A stretch of 64,000 nt of DNA, from the NCBI GenBank assembly GCA_963920525.1, contig OY986435.1, positions 94,834,000 to 94,897,999 of the forward strand, read 5' to 3'. Shown one piece after another: positions 10,351 to 21,894 of this stretch. Each line of letters begins with the position of its first letter. The stretch's first letter is position 1. Position numbers and translations under genes: made by a program. A model generated the notes under the pieces. That model saw nothing but the letters and a program-made list of their open reading frames with translations. It made no database searches and was not told the origin of the DNA. This stretch comes from Dichetophora obliterata (Eukaryota; Arthropoda; Insecta; Diptera; Sciomyzidae).

Positions 10351-11178
10351 AGACCTTTCATTGCCTGCAGAGAAGTGACGGGTGGAAAAATACTTTTCTA
10401 TTGCCAGAATTTTCTAAATCATCAAAAATTCGAACCCAAAACCTCTCAATTCGTATGCAGTGAACGGTTCACTGGCAGTCCCGGTAGTATTGGATTTTTT
10501 AAGAAATCGATTTTTATTTTTATATTTCAAAAGTATAGTCTTTCGAGAATAAAGAGTTAAATTTTTGTAAGGAAACTGACGTTATTTCTGCTTCTACAGC
10601 CGTTTTAGTAGGTATCGAACCACAGTGTTTCGTCTATATTCATTCTAGTATTTATACACATTTATCTCGAAACTACTTCTTTCGGCATGGTGTTGTAGAA
10701 AAAGCAAAAACTACTTAGTTCTCATCTAAGCATTTAACTGACCCGTAAACATTGTAAGCCTTGCGAAATTACATGCGCGTAAAGTACAGCTCCGTGCAAC
10801 TTTTAGAAAACTCTAATTATTTCGTTTACGAAAAACACTGAGTTTTGGTCTAATTTAAATTGAATAGGTCTCATAATCAAAAACAAGCATAAATACATCA
10901 TCAAATAAGTCGTGCATATAATTAAGGACACTTGAGTTTTTAATATTTCATTCTAGATGCCCTGGCAAGCGTTGGTCTGCATCTTTATGTCTTCCACAAA
11001 TATGGGTAAAGGTTCTTATGTCATATTGTGTAAATAATATATAACTTGACAACAGCGCCACCTAGCGGATCGTAACATAGCTATGAACCATTGTCTCGAC
11101 AAAACAAATATATTGTACACTAGGGTGTCCCAAAAATATTTATTTTTTATTTTGACAAATGTCTGCGTTGAAATCAAA
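10351..11178. other. No gene recognised
   Basis: No credible frame. A phrase TTCTCATCTAAGCAT near 10720 recurs in inverse near 17780, and AGCGCCACCTAGCGG occurs near 11054. These look like scraps of repeats and are not assigned. Confidence 0.4.
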
Positions 11179-12515
11179 ATCTGAATTGGCAAAGGTTTAG
11201 GGGTCGCGAATTCATTTTCCAATTTTCCCATACGATTTGTATGGGGGAAAATCAGTTTTGCTGGTAAATTGAATTAAGAGCCATTATCTTTTAAGCAAAA
11301 TGGTTAAAAAAAACGTGTTCCCTTAAATTTTGTGTGTTATGACTAGACAGCGGAAATATATGCAAAATATATTATTTTAAGTCTGATTGAAGCCAAGTTT
11401 TGGATTTATATTGATTTTGACTTCATTAATGCATTCATTACTCCATATCTATGATATGCAAATTTTATGCAAAAAATATGCAAAAGCATATGCAAGAAAT
11501 ATGCTGCATATTTTTTGCTTATGCAGTAACAAAAATGGTCTTAATTCATAATAATTAAAAATTAATTGAAATATAGAAATATAGAATTTATTGAAAAGAA
11601 GTGTTAAAAATGTAAAAATTATTTTATTACCTTCAACAGATAATCATGTTGACTAGAAATCGTCAGTGGTCGAAATTCAACCTTTTTACTGTGACATTCG
11701 ACCTACACTGTAATATTAAATCGCTTTCGTTCTCAGATGAACGTATAAAAAGGTTAAAAAAAGAATCTATTTCTGTTTTCAGTTTGCCGCTCAGTTTCTT
11801 ACAAAATACTTTTCATACAAAAATACGTTGTACTGTGAAATCTACAGTTTTCGAGATATCGCAATAGTTTTCATGTCATAATACGGGAAATTTTTTAATA
11901 TACTATCCGTGAAAAAATATTACCAAAAACAGCTTTCGTATACCGTATAAAAGTTGCCTTCTTAAAAACTTACTTGATCTAAAGCTCGCAACTTAATTCA
12001 TGTAATAATTTAATAGATCATAAAACTAATTTTCAAAAAATGACTTTTCATACAAAAATACGTTGTAATAAGAAAAGCTAAAGTTTTCGAGATATCGTCA
12101 TAATTTTAAAATCAAAATAACGGGAATTTTTCAAAGTTTACTGTTTGTAAGAAAGTATACCATCCCAATATATATTCGCATATGTTACATAAAAAAATGC
12201 TTATTCTAGGGAATCCGTAAGAGATAGCGAGAAATGTCTGTCAAATATTTTGTACATATTTGAAACGTCTAAAATTTCCTTTTACACCGTTTTCTTCCAT
12301 TTCTTATAGCTTAGCTTTTATTTAAGAAATTCTGTTTTGAACGCTCATATTTCAGGTCAAAAGTCAGAAAAAGTATTCTGGGCACTCCTTCTCCCTACTC
12401 TTATTCACTTCAAAGAAACATTATCGAAATTGGTTGAGAAACACGGGAGAAAATGGTACCGAACTGTTTTTCCTACGCATATATATATATATAGATTATC
12501 TGTTCAAAATTATGT

Positions 12516-12870
12516 TCTATAATTCATATAACAATATATTATTAAAACTTCTGCTAAGTTGTCGATGGTGACATTTTGACGCTTTTCAGAAAATATAATT
12601 TTGTATGCGCAGAAGCTTCTTTCCACATTATATGAAGTCAAAGGTGTATACTTAAAGTTAGAAACATGTTCGCTAGCTATTTTCATATTTTCAAATTTTT
12701 TTAATACAAGTCTATTTTTTCCTATCTCCAATAAAAAACATAAAACTAAATATTTTCTCAATGGTGGTTTCAGCTAAGTAGCCATAAAACCCTGCATCTT
12801 TTTGATTTTCAAATTTCTCGCGCAGTTCTTTCATCATTTAAAACATATCCAAGATAACCAGTAAACTATA
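12516..12870 (-). pseudogene. hAT transposase C-terminal fragment
   Basis: An open stretch of 83 residues ends with TSYNVERSFCAYKIIFSEKR, followed by VTIDNLAEVLIIYC. The pattern (P/T)-x-E-R-S-F-x-x-Y-K followed by R-x-x-x-T-x-x-N-L is the C-terminal dimerisation motif of a hAT subgroup. A related fragment (VERNFSVYKNILPDN) occurs at about 61100. Upstream of the open stretch the frame is interrupted. The sequence to the right contains GGCATCCCT near 13110, which may be a hAT end. Only the C-terminus survives. Confidence 0.65.
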
Positions 12871-13238
12871 AAAAGAGCGCTTTCAGCGCGCGACTATGAC
12901 AAAAGAAATTTTTATTAATTTAGACGGGCTGATTTTTTCGACTCAGAAAATCAAAAATATTTTCAACACGTAAAATTTATACAAAAAAAAAAAAAGTACA
13001 AAAAAGTACATTATTAAAAAACAGTACTTTTGCGTACTGTCTTGGGTGCATGTCATAAAACAGTACATTGTCCAAAAAACAGTGCTGTACTGTTTAAAAA
13101 AGCGCATCTGGCATCCCTATCTTATACCCTCTGAAATGTTCATGTCTATGATAGAAGTTACGAACATTAAATGGGCTTGCATAAAGTTTGCATATGCATA
13201 TAATAAGGAAATATGCAATTTTTTAATTTGCATATGCA

Positions 13239-14300
13239 ATTACACAGAGAAAACAACATTTTCAAAAGTGGCAGAAACGAGCTACTTTTACAAACGTTTA
13301 ACTCAGATTTTGCACTTCTAACATTTATTTTAATTTAAAAAACGAACATTTTAAAATGAAATAGTAAAACGTTTATTTTCATTTTAAAAACTAACATTTT
13401 AAAATGAGATTCCAAAATGTTTCTTTGATTTTTAACAATGGACATTTTAAAATGCTGTAGTAAAACGTTTATTTTCATTTTAAAAACGAAATTTTAAAAC
13501 GAGATTCTAAAATGTTCGTTTGATTTTTTATAATAAATATTCTCAAATGTAAAATGTTTATTTTCATTTTAAAAACGAAAATTTTAGAATTAGATTCCAA
13601 TATGTTCGTTCGATTTGTAACAATAAAAATTTTAAATTGCAATAGTATAACAATTATTTATATTTTAAAAACGAAAATGTTCATTATTTCCGCATTTCAC
13701 TGAAATCCGCATTTCCTGTAATAATTAAAAAAGCTTTTTTGGTTTTCAAATAACAGTTTTATTTTAGTTATTTTATCATCAGCTATGTTCATCTCGTTAA
13801 TTTTTTTTTTATAATTATACTGTATCCCAGCGTCTATAAAAAAATAGAATTTTGCCATATATTATTAATTTTATTTAAAATATTTACCTTTTAGTTGTGG
13901 CAGCAAATGCTCCAACTCAAACTATTTCATTACTTTCTTGCTGGCAAACTGCAGAGTGATGAAATCGAGAATGAATAGTATTTTATTTTCTGAACAAATA
14001 TCAAATACATAAGTCAATGAAACATATATAACAAACAGTTTCGTTTCACTTTTCTATTTAAAAATGTGCGTTTTCATTTTTGTATGGCGTAAAATGTTTT
14101 TAAAAATATTAATTTTATCTTAATTTATCATAGTAAAATATTCGTGGCTGTTTTTAAAACGTTTCATTTTACGTTTTTATTTAAAAATGCGCATTTTCAT
14201 TTTTGTATGGCGTAAAATGTTTTTTAAAATATTAATTTTATCAAACGTTTTTAAAATATGCGTTTTTGATTTTTTGTTTTCTCAATGTAATATTTGCATA
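13239..14300. mobile_element. Inverted-repeat element with internal tandem repeats
   Basis: The end ATTACACAGAGAAAACAA at 13239 is matched in inverse by TTGTTTTCTCAATGTAAT ending near 14293. Inside, a unit of about 95 bp with TTTATTTTCATTTTAAAAAC is repeated roughly 3.5 times (13335-13680). A second unit with CATTTTTGTATGGCGTAAAA is repeated twice (14046-14260). The words AAAATG and AAACGTTT dominate. No reading frame is credible. Superfamily is unassigned. Confidence 0.55.
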
Positions 14301-14935
14301 TGGATTTTGTATGCAATATGCAAATATGCAAAAATTGAGTTATGTTTTCTGAGATAGAATTTTTCGGGACGCATATTTGTGTCATCGAAATTGTTTTGTG
14401 ATCATTCAACACAAATATTCAATTTCATATTTTCCGCTGTCTATTTATGACATATCCAAGTTTTATTTACATCGGATTATTATTTGGTGACTGCCCAAAA
14501 CGATTAAAAAATAAAAATATAAATACAAAAAACCTACTTGTTGTAACTTTTAATCCAAAAACATATAACAATCCTATGAATTTTTTCTTCATCGTGTATT
14601 TCAACTATCATTATCTAAAATTTAGGACCAATAACAATAATGAAAATGGAGTACTCTAAGAGATATTGATTTTAAATGAAATAATTCTAAGTAAATGTAT
14701 TCATTTATAAAGGTATCTCTTAGAAGTGAGCCACAGACCACCAAATAATAATCAGATGAAAATGAAATTTGAATGTGTCATAACAGACAAAATTTGAGGG
14801 AACACGTTTTTTTTAACCATTTTGCTTAAAAGATAATGGCTCTAATTTCAATTTACCATCAAAACTGATTTTTCCCCATACAAATCGTATGGGAAAATTA
14901 GAAAATGAATTCGCGACCTCTAAACCAATTCAGAT

Positions 14936-15500
14936 GCGCTACACAGAGGGTGCTTCTAAGGTCAATTGGAAGTGGAAAAGCCGCGGACATCAAAGACGAT
15001 TTTTTTTGCGACAAACTTTTGTGCACACATGACCTTAATCGGTCAAATAGTTTATATTTAAAGATATTAAAAAAGTATTCCACGGCACACGTTGTATTGG
15101 GAAATTTTTTTTTATATCTTCACCATTTTTAGTATACGTAGTTGCCGAAAGTAACCCTATGAACTAAATTACTAAATTTTAGTCAAATACGACCAAAACC
15201 GTCAAATAAAAGACGTCACTGACTTTTGGGCGGTTAAAGGGGGCGTGGAAGCCTATTACATATTTGTACAGTAACTAAATAAATTAAATTACCAGGTTTT
15301 AATGTAATACGAATAAAACCGTCTGAAATTTATAATTTTAATTGACTTGTGGGCGGTTAAAGGGGGTGTGGCAACATTTTTATTTTATGCAAACCTTATC
15401 GTGATAATTACAAACACAACAAAAAAATCCCGAAGCAAGTTGAACGCTTCGTTCTTGAGTTATGGAATTTCAAACACATTTCACTTTGTTTTATTTATAT
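14936..15500. repeat. Direct repeat with GGGCGGTTAAAGGGGG core
   Basis: Two copies about 130 bp apart (15165-15250 and 15295-15375) share ACGACCAAAACCGTC or ACGAATAAAACCGTC, then GACTTxTGGGCGGTTAAAGG, then GGCGTGG or GGTGTGG. The rest of the interval has no gene that I can recognise. Confidence 0.6.
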
Positions 15501-16309
15501 AGATAGTATGTTATTATTATTTTGTTAATATTTTGTAGCAAAACCATTGTTGTCAATTACTGCTTGACATCTGCCAGGCGTTTCACATTAAATTTTCACA
15601 ACACTGTTAGGAAGCGCTTCCCAAACTTTTTGTTTCATTGAACTGCTTATCAAAGCTGCCTATCTGGAGCAAGCTCACTTCTTTTTTACAACCTGCCATA
15701 AGTTCTCAATTTTACTGAGGTTAGGACTGCAAGATGGCCAGTCCAAAACAGTAACTTGATTATCGGAAAACCACTGCTTGACCAGCCAAGCGGTGTGCTT
15801 CCGGTCATTGTCCTGCTGAAATATCCAAGTTACGGAAATATTTTCATCCGAATAAGGCAGCATCGCATTGTTCAGAATTTCAATATATTGGAACTGGTTC
15901 AGAAGACCCTCAATTTTTTGCAGTAGGCCGTCACCACGCCATGACATAGTACCCCAAAGCATAATGCTTCCTTCTTCATGCTTCAGTGTAGCTCGGGTGT
16001 ACTTTGGGTCGAACTCCTTTGACCTTGGGCGGCGGACATTTTTTTTCCATCGGCTGACACTCTGCTTATTTTAGTTTCGTCTGAAAACAATACTCTGTAA
16101 TGATGATACTTTTTTGCGAACTCAAGCCTCTTCCTACGGTTGCGTTCAGATAATAGAGGCATCTTCTATGAAATCCTTCCAAAAAGTCCGGCTTTTCACA
16201 AACGTCTCTTAATAGTATCTGCGGATGGTGCTGCTTCATTTTCGTCATAGATAGCCACTCTACTTCGTTTGCAGATTTATGCGGATATTTTTTAGATTCC
16301 CGGACAATA

Positions 16310-16948
16310 GCTGCGTTCCATTCGCTTCAAAATAACCCAGATTATTTTTTTACATGCAAAGCAAAAACAAAAATAATAATCTTATAACAAATAGGATTAT
16401 TTTTGCTATCCATATAAAAGTGTGATATAGCCTTTAAAAAATTTGAAACACAGGTGACGCACCTGTATATTTTTATGAGCTGTCATTTAATTTTTGTAAT
16501 TATTTGTTTGTTTGATACAATGACTATTAGGTAGCCATGACAGCTACCTATTTTCTCACGAGCTGCGACCATCGAATGTTAAACAAAAGAAAACAAACCG
16601 CGTGTGTCACACACATTGGACGCATTCAGCGGAGCCAACAATTGCCCTTAAATAATTTTTATAATTGCATAATATTAATAATTAAATGAAATAATTTACA
16701 ATTTTTCTGACGTTTAGAGTAAAACACATTCAGAGAAAAACATCGTTCACTAAGGTATCGCTACCATAACAGTTCAAAACAGTTTTGAACGACACACTTT
16801 CTCATGACACCTAATAGTTATTTTATCATGATTGTTTGCTTCAATTAAATTTTGACTACAACGGTAGTGCCCTCTATGAGTCGTTTTTCTTGCCGTTCCT
16901 TTGAGAAAATTTGTTATCGCGATTATATTAAGGCGAAAGGAACGCAGC
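16310..16948. mobile_element. TA-flanked miniature element inside the Tc1 gene
   Basis: The inverted ends are GCTGCGTTCCATTCGC at 16310 and GCGAAAGGAACGCAGC ending at 16948, with TA on both sides (16308-16309 and 16949-16950). Reading the Tc1 gene across the two TAs with the insert left out gives a continuous transposase-like frame (CSREDTLIIV, then RESKKYPHKSAN). That confirms the exact borders. It contains a second repeat (16619-16790). Confidence 0.8.
16619..16790. repeat. GCATTCAGCGGAG repeat, copy 1
   Basis: It shares CGCATTCAGCGGAGCCAACA and CGCTACCATAACAGTTCA with 63059-63291, separated in both by an A/T-rich AATTAAAT stretch. In the other copy the two ends are roughly inverted. It is probably a small non-autonomous DNA element nested in the 16310-16948 element. 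Confidence 0.55.
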
Positions 16949-17158
16949 TAATGAGAGTATCTTCTCGAGCAGTAGAAATGCGGCTTCTTTGTTTGCGTTG
17001 CACCTTTTCTGCAGCCAAATTTTTTTTTAAATAGCATTACCTACCATGGTTTTAGAAACTTTTAAGGCAGCTGCGATTTGTCGAAATGATCTTCCATCTT
17101 GGTTCATCTGAATAATGATTTTTCGGGTGCTGACGTCACAAGATTTATTTTTGCCCAT

Positions 17159-17862
17159 TGTTAACTACCAAAAATAACTCTAATATTAACTTGTAACTAT
17201 AAATGTATATAAAATCACTTTTTCTTATTTTAAAAGATTATTAAAAATTTTATTTTGTCACTGTCCCTAAAGTACGAGCTACTTTTAACAAAATTTCAAA
17301 TGGCTTCACTGCTAAAGAATAACGGTAGAAAAAGTAATGCCTAAGCGGTGTTTTCGAAAGTACCAGAGTTGCGTTTTCTAAAAAGTATTGCTACTACGAA
17401 TTTTGTTGCGTTTTAAAAGTTGTATGTATTGCTGCACATATCAAAAGCCACTGTCTCTAATTAGTTGCTCGTAGATGTATCTGTCAAAATTTGTATGGGC
17501 GTGAGCTTACATCATTTCCGAGTCTATTTTGTAGTGTAAAATAGCATGCAATTCTACTTGTGTGAATAAGGGGTTGCCTTTGGCGCTAATCATGGCATAC
17601 TCAAAGTAGTTGAATACAAATTTTATTTATTTTCCTATGTTAATAAAGGTTTTTAAAAGATTTAAAATTTAATAAAGGTAATTCCGCAACCCTAACCGCA
17701 GCTATCATTTTGTCGACATTTACGCTTTTTACTCTTTATCGCTCATCAAAAGTTTAAATGTTTTCATGTTTACATGCTTAGATGAGAACCCTTAATATTC
17801 TTGGTTTTTATTTTTCAGATAAATATAAAAATACCTTAAACTTCTGAGCGCTAGACCATTGG
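17159..17862. other. No gene; possible Tc1 right end
   Basis: CACTGTCCCTAAAGTACGAG at 17259 and a looser CACTGTCTCTAATTAGTTGC at 17450 look like Tc1-type terminal sequences. No other feature is supported. Confidence 0.4.
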
Positions 17863-17879
17863 CGCACAGTGGCCCCAAA

Positions 17880-18630
17880 TGGACTTTTGTGTCTCAAAAA
17901 TCTGTAACTTTTTTGTCTCTTGGTATAATTAAGTCAAACTTGGAATATATTATATGTGATATTCAATAAATTTTTTGAACTCTTTTTTCCATAATCCGTG
18001 TTGTTTTTTAGTACTAAAATTTTATTTAAAGTTAAAAAATAGACGGTTATGATATTCAATAAATCATTTAAACTACTTTTTTAAAAATCCATTTTAGTTT
18101 TTAGTACCAAAATTTTGTTTTAAATCTAAAAAATACGAATTTGGCTTTAAAAAATCTGTAGCTGTTTTGTTTCTTGAAATATTTAAGCCCAATTTGGAAT
18201 GTATTTTCTTTGATATTCAATAAATCACTTGAACTACTTTTTTCCAAAATCCATTTTAGTTTTTAGTACTAATTTTTTTCATGTTCCAAAAATATCATTT
18301 AAAGTTTTTTTTTCCAAAATACTTTTTTGTTTTTAGTATCAAAATTTTAAATCTAAATTTTGGCCTTAAAAAATCTGTAGCTTTTTTGTTTCTTGAAATA
18401 CTTAAGCCCAATTTGGAATGTATTTTCTTTGATATTCAATAAATTACTTGAACTACTTTTTTCCAAAATCCATTTTAGTTTTTAGTGCTAATTTTATTTC
18501 AAGTTCAAAAAATACGATTTTGCGTTTCAAAATTGTGTAACTTTTTTGTCTCTTGCAATAATTAAGGCGAATTTAAAATATATTTTCTATGATATTCAGT
18601 AAATCATTCAAACTACTTTTTTCAAAATCC
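17880..18630 (+). repeat. Satellite-like tandem array, unit roughly 160-220 bp
   Basis: The blocks AAAAATCTGTAGCTTTTTTG, AATTTGGAATGTATTTTCTT, TGATATTCAATAAATCA and AATCCATTTTAGTTTTTAGT recur in this order about four to five times. Unit length varies because parts of some units are missing. The first unit begins immediately inside the 17863 inverted terminus. Confidence 0.75.
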
Positions 18631-19234
18631 CATGATCACGGAAAACAACACATCAGCACAAAAACTGTATTTGTTGAAGAATTCTGATATAAACCAGAAA
18701 ACATATGTTATAGAATAATACGATGCAGGACAAAGGAATGGAATCTATAAAAAAATTAAAGAAATAGTTGAATTGTGCAAAGTTACGATAGAAACCCCAA
18801 AAACACAAGTTCATAATATGTGATGAGTTAGAAAGGGCAGCAAGGTCCCCTTTTGCATTCCTACGCCACTGGTTTATTCTAGACAAACATGTATTTGAGA
18901 AACATGCAGATTTTAACGGAACTATCAATTGCGACTGCATAAACAGAGTTTAATAGAAGAAAAAAAAAATATAAAGTATATGGGATATACCTCAAAAAGG
19001 GCAAAATTGGAGCAACTATTTTTTTTGTCTAGTTACCAATACACTAAGGAACCAAATGCACTATGAAAAAAAAACAGCGCAAGACAGCGCAACTATTGAA
19101 ACCTTAATCAAAGGTAAAAAAAGTAAAAAAACAGGTTGACAAAAAATATTAAATTTATTAAATAAATTTCTTGTTTTCTTTTTTATTTCAGAAAGCTCAA
19201 ATTTTAAGCCTTCCAACGGTATATAATACTTGTA

Positions 19235-20540
19235 AAGGGTGATCTTTTAAGAGCTTGATAATTTTTTTTTTAAAAAAAACGCATAAAATTTGCAAAATCT
19301 CATCGGTTCTTTATTTGAAACGTTAGATTGGTCCATGACATTTACTTTTTGAAGATAATTTCATTTAAATGTTGACCGCGGCTGCGTCTTAGGTGGTCCA
19401 TTCGGAAAGTCCAATTTTGGGCAACTTTTTCGAGCATTTCGGCCGGAATAGCCCGAATTTCTTCGGAAATGTTGTCTTCCAAAGCTGGAATAGTTGCTGG
19501 CTTATTTCTGTAGACTTTAGACTTGACGTAGCCCCACAAAAAATAGTCTAAAGGCGTCAAATCGCATGATCTTGGTGGCCAACTTACCGGTCCATTTCTT
19601 GAGATTAATTGTTCTCCGAAGTTTTCCCTCAAAATGGCCATAGAATCGCGAGCTGTGTGGCATGTAGCGCCATCTTGTTGAAACCACATGTCAACCAAGT
19701 TCAGTTCTTCCATTTTTGGCAACAAAAAGTTTGTTAGCATCGAACGATAGCGATCGCCATTCACCGTAACGTTGCGTCCAACAGCATCTTTGAAAAAATA
19801 CGGTCCAATGATTCCACCAACGTACAAACCACACCAAACAGTGCATTTTTCGGGATGCATGGCCAGTTCTTGAACGGCTTCTGGTTGCTCTTCACTCCAA
19901 ATGCGGCAATTTTGCTTATTTACGTAGCCATTCAACCAGAAATGAGCCTCATCGCTGAACAAAATTTGTCGATAAAAAAGCGGATTTTCTGCCAACTTTT
20001 CTAGGGCCCATTCACTGAAAATTCGACGTTGTGGCAGATCGTTCGGCTTCAGTTCTTGCACGAGCTGTATTTTATACGGTTTTACACCAAGATCTTTGCG
20101 TAAAACCTTCCATGTGGTCGAATAACACAAACCCAATTGCTGCGAACGGCGACGAATCGACATTTCACGGTCTTCAGCAACACTCTCAGAAACAGACGCA
20201 ATATTCTCTTCTGTACGCACTGTACGCATTCGTGTGGTTGGTTTAATGTCCAATAAAGTAAACTGAGTGCGAAACTTGGTCACAATCGCATTAATTGTTT
20301 GCTCACTTGGTCGATTATGTAGACCATAAATCGGACGTAAAGCGCGAAACACATTTCGAACCGAACACTGATTTTGGTAATAAAATTCAATGATTTGCAA
20401 GCGTTGCTCGTTAGTAAGTCTATTCATGATGAAATGTCAAAGCATACTGAGCATCTTTCTCTTTGACACCATGTCTGAAATCCCACGTGATCTGTCAAAT
20501 ACTAATGCATGAAAATCATAACCTCAAAAAAATCACCCTT
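19235..20540 (-). mobile_element. Mariner element of the DD41D type, full length
   Basis: The ends read AAGGGTGATCTTTTAAGAG at 19235 and, inward from the right, AAGGGTGATTTTTTTGAG. Each is flanked by TA (19233-19234 and 20541-20542), the standard target of Tc1/mariner elements. Total length is 1306 bp, usual for the family. It carries one uninterrupted transposase gene on the minus strand (19342-20427). Confidence 0.93.
19342..20427 (-). CDS. Mariner transposase, DD41D ('rosa'-type), intact
   Basis: A 361-residue uninterrupted protein, the expected full length. An N-terminal paired-type helix-turn-helix spans about residues 1-60 (NEQRLQIIEFYYQNQCSVRN) and a second DNA-binding helix block about 88-120 (SIRRRSQQLGLCYSTTWKVL). 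The catalytic triad is visible: D159 in ILFSDEAHF, D252 in WFQQDGATCHTA, D294 in CDLTPLDYFLWG. The last two are separated by 41 residues, which defines the DD41D group rather than the classical DD34D mariners. It acts in the nucleus, cutting at its own TIRs and inserting at TA. The start is the first ATG after the 5' TIR region. It is the only intact transposase in the window. A deleted relative lies at 61824-62339. Activity cannot be judged from sequence alone. Confidence 0.92.
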   Translation of the reverse strand: MNRLTNEQRLQIIEFYYQNQCSVRNVFRALRPIYGLHNRPSEQTINAIVTKFRTQFTLLDIKPTTRMRTVRTEENIASVSESVAEDREMSIRRRSQQLGLCYSTTWKVLRKDLGVKPYKIQLVQELKPNDLPQRRIFSEWALEKLAENPLFYRQILFSDEAHFWLNGYVNKQNCRIWSEEQPEAVQELAMHPEKCTVWCGLYVGGIIGPYFFKDAVGRNVTVNGDRYRSMLTNFLLPKMEELNLVDMWFQQDGATCHTARDSMAILRENFGEQLISRNGPVSWPPRSCDLTPLDYFLWGYVKSKVYRNKPATIPALEDNISEEIRAIPAEMLEKVAQNWTFRMDHLRRSRGQHLNEIIFKK

Positions 20541-20699
20541 TATGATCAATTTAAAAAGAGTTGAAAAGTCGATTAAAAACGTTATTCTCTTCGCTGCTTA
20601 TATAGTAATTTTGGAAAAATCATTTATGAGACGCAAATGTCCATTTGGGCCCACTGTGCGGCGGCCTGCATATCCAGAATTGCTTTAAACACGTTTTTG

Positions 20700-21845
20700 T
20701 CGAAACATACGTTCTCAAAACGGGCCACACTACTGCAAACAAACTAATTGACCGGTTTCAATATTTTTTTTAATCTTTTTTTTAACCCATTAAACGCCGG
20801 CGTTGCATTAAAGCAACGCTTATATTAAAATAATTTTAAAAATCAACGCATTGAGCTTTTGACTTAAAATTTAGGGGAGACAAGTTTAACCTATTGACTT
20901 TAAAGGCAGCTAATAAACTTTCGTATTTCTCAAGGGGGAGGAGTACCTTTGGAGTTACTGAAAAAAATCACCTTTTTAGACATTTTTTTGAACAGTTTAC
21001 TAAACTTAAAGAAAGCTGTTATTTAGCAAATTATGACTGAAATGCAAAGCCAAAAGATCAAACTAAACCTCAACAAATAAAAGCTTCACCTCAAGTGATC
21101 TTTTAACTTTTTAAATACTTAGATATTTTTTTTTAAATGGTGTTGCTTTAAAAACACCTGAAATGAGAACAGCTTCAATATATTTTGTTTAGACTTTGTT
21201 CAAGTAAAAATTAACTGTTTTCTCTGAAAATACTAATCTGTTTTGTTTTGCAAAAAAGGTGTGAGAGAAAAAATGGTGTTTCGGGAAAACCAAATCTTAG
21301 GTTTTTGAGAACTTGTAGCTCGTAAACTAAAGGTTCAATTGTGCTGATTTCTTTTTAAAATTAATTCTGAAGTTTATTTCAGTGAATGATCAAATGTATT
21401 TATTCAATTTTTAAAGATTTATATTCAATTTATTTAATTAAAAGTCATGTCGGACGTTTTTTCTCTGTAATACCAGAATTTTGGTTTTTTCTTATTTTTA
21501 ATCTAGGGAGTAAAATTAGCAATTCCTGAAAAAATCATCGAAATTGGCCGATGAAATCACATGTCGGCAATTAATGCAATTTTATACATCTTTACCAAGA
21601 CAAGCATCTTTGGAAAATTTGTCTAGTTTTTACACGCAACAATATGGTAGAAACTAACTTTAATTTTTCAACTTTTTTCCACGCTTCATAATTTTCGCAA
21701 TTTTCTATATTGTCATTCATTTTGGTAAAAGATGTGCGTTCAAGAGTCTGTTTTTGAATGCATTTTTGTTTTCGATCTGGTGCCGAGTTTTGATGTAGGC
21801 CGATTTTCAACTTTTTTAAGCACACCAATATCAGCGCCATCTTAA
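20700..21845 (-). repeat. Dispersed repeat, copy 2 (partner at 9.96-10.35 kb)
   Basis: It shares CACTACTGCAAACAAACTAA at the left and AAGCATCTTTGGAAAATTTG plus CCACGCTTCATAATTTT at the right with the 9960-10350 copy, but has about 800 bp of extra A/T-rich sequence between them. A minus-strand frame (21840-21592) ends EAWKKVEKLKL, then RVKTRQIFQRCLSW. Not recognised; not called a gene. Confidence 0.6.
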
Positions 21846-21894
21846 TATAAAAAACTAGCTGAAACCCGGTGCGTTTCTGCTACGCCCCTTTTCC

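Larger units (their letters stand above)
11179..14935. mobile_element. 3.76-kb inverted-repeat element with composite interior
   Basis: The arms of about 190 bp match in inverse: ATCTGAATTGGCAAAGG at 11179 against the complement of AACCAATTCAGAT ending at 14935. Both contain GGGTCGCGAATTCATTTT or a close variant and AACCATTTTGCTTAAAAGAT (or its inverse). The interior is A/T-rich with many ATATGCAAA words, a hAT coding remnant (12516-12870) and another inverted-repeat element (13239-14300). No target duplication is clear, so I leave the superfamily open. A MITE-like or hAT-like element enlarged by later insertions is likely. Confidence 0.65.
15525..17158 (-). pseudogene. Tc1-like transposase pseudogene
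   Basis: The gene starts at 17158 with MGKNKSCDVSTRKIIIQMNQ and an N-terminal helix-turn-helix (DGRSFRQIAAALKVSKTMV). After a long insertion (16310-16948) it continues with EFAKKYHHYRVLFSDETKI (first catalytic Asp), GSIMLWGTMSWRGDG, IFQQDNDRKHTAWLVKQWF (second Asp) and LDWPSCSPNLSKIENLW (third acidic residue, Glu). It ends at a TAA at 15527-15525 after GFATKY. A frameshift lies in an A-run near 16040, there are stops near 16210, and SPDLNP is eroded to SPNLSK. The gene is dead. The DDE motif and GFATKY end are typical of Tc1. A phrase CACTGTCCCTAAAGTACGAG at 17259 may be the element's right end. Confidence 0.88.
17863..20660. mobile_element. 2.8-kb inverted-repeat element hosting a mariner insertion
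   Basis: The left end CGCACAGTGGCCCCAAATGG at 17863 is matched by the complement of CCATTTGGGCCCACTGTGCG ending at 20660. The match continues inward as GACTTTTGTGTCTCA against GACATTTGCGTCTCA. The interior is a satellite-like tandem array (17880-18630) and the mariner at 19235-20540. I see no matching flanking duplication. CAGTGG at the tip would fit a hAT, but without a TSD the superfamily stays open. Confidence 0.65.
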
